DNA from: Mesorhizobium sp. 131-2-1
GTDB taxonomy: Bacteria > Pseudomonadota > Alphaproteobacteria > Rhizobiales > Rhizobiaceae
Reading direction: 5' to 3'
DNA length: 64,000 bases
Assembly (NCBI RefSeq): GCF_016756535.1
Contig: NZ_AP023247.1
Coordinates: 2,480,501-2,544,500, forward strand
Both the position numbers and the translations under genes were made by a program. Shown one piece after another: positions 62,978 through 64,000 of the stretch (the stretch's first letter is position 1; every line of letters starts with the position of its first letter). The notes beneath the pieces were generated by a model, which did not search any database, was not told the DNA's origin, and saw only the letters and a program-made list of their open reading frames with translations.

Positions 62978-63322
62978 ATGATCAAGTACTTCCAGTCCGG
63001 CTCCCGCATGTCGCAGGCGGTCGTCTATGGCGGCATGGTGCACATAGCGGGACAGGTCGCCAACGACCGCAAGGCCGGCATCGAGGCGCAGACGAGCGAC
63101 GTGCTGGCCAAGGTCGAGTCGCTGCTCGTCGAGGCCGGCAGCAGCAAGTCGAAGCTCGTGGCGGTCAACATCTTCCTGCCGCAGATCGGCGACTTCGATG
63201 CCATGAACAGGATCTACGATGCTTGGGTCGACCCGGCACGGCTGCCGGCCCGCGCTTGCGTCGAGGCGCGCCTGGCCGATCCGGACCTGCGCATCGAGGT
63301 TACGGCGGTCGCTGCCGTCTAA
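62978..63322 (+). CDS. RidA-family enamine/imine deaminase
   Basis: A 114-residue YjgF/YER057c/UK114 protein. It has VHIAGQVANDR, a catalytic Arg in LPARACVEA and a terminal IEVTAVAAV with the conserved Glu. AAAGGA precedes the ATG. RidA proteins hydrolyse reactive enamines or imines from PLP dehydratases to keto acids and ammonia. Position directly after a PLP dehydratase-like gene supports that role here. It is 9 bases before the deacylase gene. Confidence 0.9.
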   Translation: MIKYFQSGSRMSQAVVYGGMVHIAGQVANDRKAGIEAQTSDVLAKVESLLVEAGSSKSKLVAVNIFLPQIGDFDAMNRIYDAWVDPARLPARACVEARLADPDLRIEVTAVAAV

Positions 63323-63331
63323 GGGGGAGCC

Positions 63332-64000
63332 ATGCACACCGGCCTCGTCCACACGCTCGATTTCGACCGCGACGGCAAGACACCAGGGCATCTGAGCATT
63401 CCGTTCTCGATCGACCGCTCGCCCTATTTCCAGGTCAAGGTGCCGATCTGCCTGATCCGCAACGGCGAGGGCCCGTCGCTGCTTCTGATGGCCGGCAATC
63501 ATGGCGACGAATATGAGGGCGAGCTGTCGCTGGCAAAGCTGGTGCGCCGGCTCGATCCCAAGCGGATCAGGGGCCGCGTCACCATCCTGCCGATGGCCAA
63601 TGCGCCGGCGGTGATGGCCGCCAAGCGCTGCTCGCCGCTCGACGGCGGCAACCTCAATCGCGCCTTTCCGGGCGACCCTTCCGGCACGCCGACCAGCCGG
63701 CTCGCGAATTTCCTCGAGACGGAACTGTTTGCCCGTCACGACGTCGTCTTCGACATCCATTCCGGCGGCACCTCGATGGAACATCTGCCGACGGCGCTGG
63801 TCGAGCGCAATACCGACCCGGAGCGCCACCGGCGCGGCGTCGAGCTGATGCGCACGCTCGGCATGCCCTATGGCTTCATCGCCGACAACGGCCCGGCGTC
63901 GCCGACCTCGATGGGTGCCGCCCGGCGGGCCGGCGCGATCGGCGTCAGCGGCGAGTTCGGCGGTGGCGGCACGGCGACGGTGGATTCCATGGCGCTCACC
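63332..64000 (+). CDS. zinc deacylase of the succinylglutamate desuccinylase/aspartoacylase family (3' end beyond window)
   Basis: At least 223 residues; the frame is open at the window end. The ATG at 63332 follows AAGGGGGAG. Zinc ligands are His57 and Glu60 in GNHGDEYEGE and His143 in DIHSGG, and the substrate-binding Arg110 is in NLNRAFPG. This branch includes DoeB, the N-acetyl-diaminobutyrate deacetylase of ectoine breakdown, but no other ectoine genes are visible. It probably removes an acyl group from an amino-acid derivative and is the last visible gene of the catabolic operon. Confidence 0.87.
   Translation, partial: MHTGLVHTLDFDRDGKTPGHLSIPFSIDRSPYFQVKVPICLIRNGEGPSLLLMAGNHGDEYEGELSLAKLVRRLDPKRIRGRVTILPMANAPAVMAAKRCSPLDGGNLNRAFPGDPSGTPTSRLANFLETELFARHDVVFDIHSGGTSMEHLPTALVERNTDPERHRRGVELMRTLGMPYGFIADNGPASPTSMGAARRAGAIGVSGEFGGGGTATVDSMALT

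Noticed and set aside
63332..64000. Ectoine degradation operon (doeB)
   Set aside because: The deacylase resembles DoeB, but no doeA, doeC, doeD or ectoine-type transporter is present in the window, so the pathway label is not justified.

Overview
The window is high-G+C DNA, mostly about 65-70% G+C by eye, with gene families typical of the Hyphomicrobiales (Rhizobiales). A Mesorhizobium-like alphaproteobacterium is the best guess; this is an inference from gene content, not from a marker gene. No rRNA, tRNA, IS element or CRISPR array was found.

Positions 1-42.6 kb are a large type VI secretion (T6SS) island in several blocks. (a) The core operon runs leftwards from 39.5 kb: tssA-tssB-tssC-hcp-tssE-tssF-tssG-tagH-tssJ-tssK-tssL-tssM-tagF. 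It continues without a break into an effector-loading tail (DUF2169 protein, a degenerate ketoacyl-synthase-like protein, a DUF4150 PAAR-like toxin candidate and a beta-propeller-like protein). (b) tssH (clpV) diverges rightwards from tssA at 39.8 kb. (c) A vgrG-DUF6484-truncated TIGR02270 unit runs rightwards at 16.3-19.4 kb. (d) A second leftward operon at 1.4-16.0 kb carries a second TagH (FHA), a second TssL-OmpA and a second TssM. These are followed by PP2C phosphatase pppA, Ser/Thr kinase ppkA, a DUF1036 protein, a LytM plus lytic-transglycosylase fusion and a secreted caspase-like protease. A small OmpA-domain protein and a DUF6931 protein lie beyond it. The second TagH-TssL-TssM set, joined to phospho-signalling, wall hydrolases and a caspase, is the most unusual part of the window.

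Positions 42.9-54.4 kb hold an aldehyde dehydrogenase and then a type I secretion locus. It has an HlyD-like adaptor, a PrtD-like ABC exporter and a 2262-residue VCBS-repeat adhesin. Seven of the adhesin's 131-residue repeats give identical protein sequence, forming a tandem array of 393-bp units.

Positions 55.1-64.0 kb are a catabolic locus. An IclR regulator diverges from a CUT2/ribose-type ABC importer (binding protein, double ATPase, two permeases). Then come a COG3618 amidohydrolase (opposite strand), a D-serine/D-threo-3-hydroxyaspartate dehydratase-like PLP enzyme, a RidA enamine deaminase and a zinc aspartoacylase/DoeB-like deacylase cut by the window end. A large nested palindrome between the IclR gene and the transporter is a strong candidate operator. 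The enzyme set suggests import and breakdown of an N-acylated or hydroxylated amino-acid-like compound, but the substrate cannot be read from sequence.
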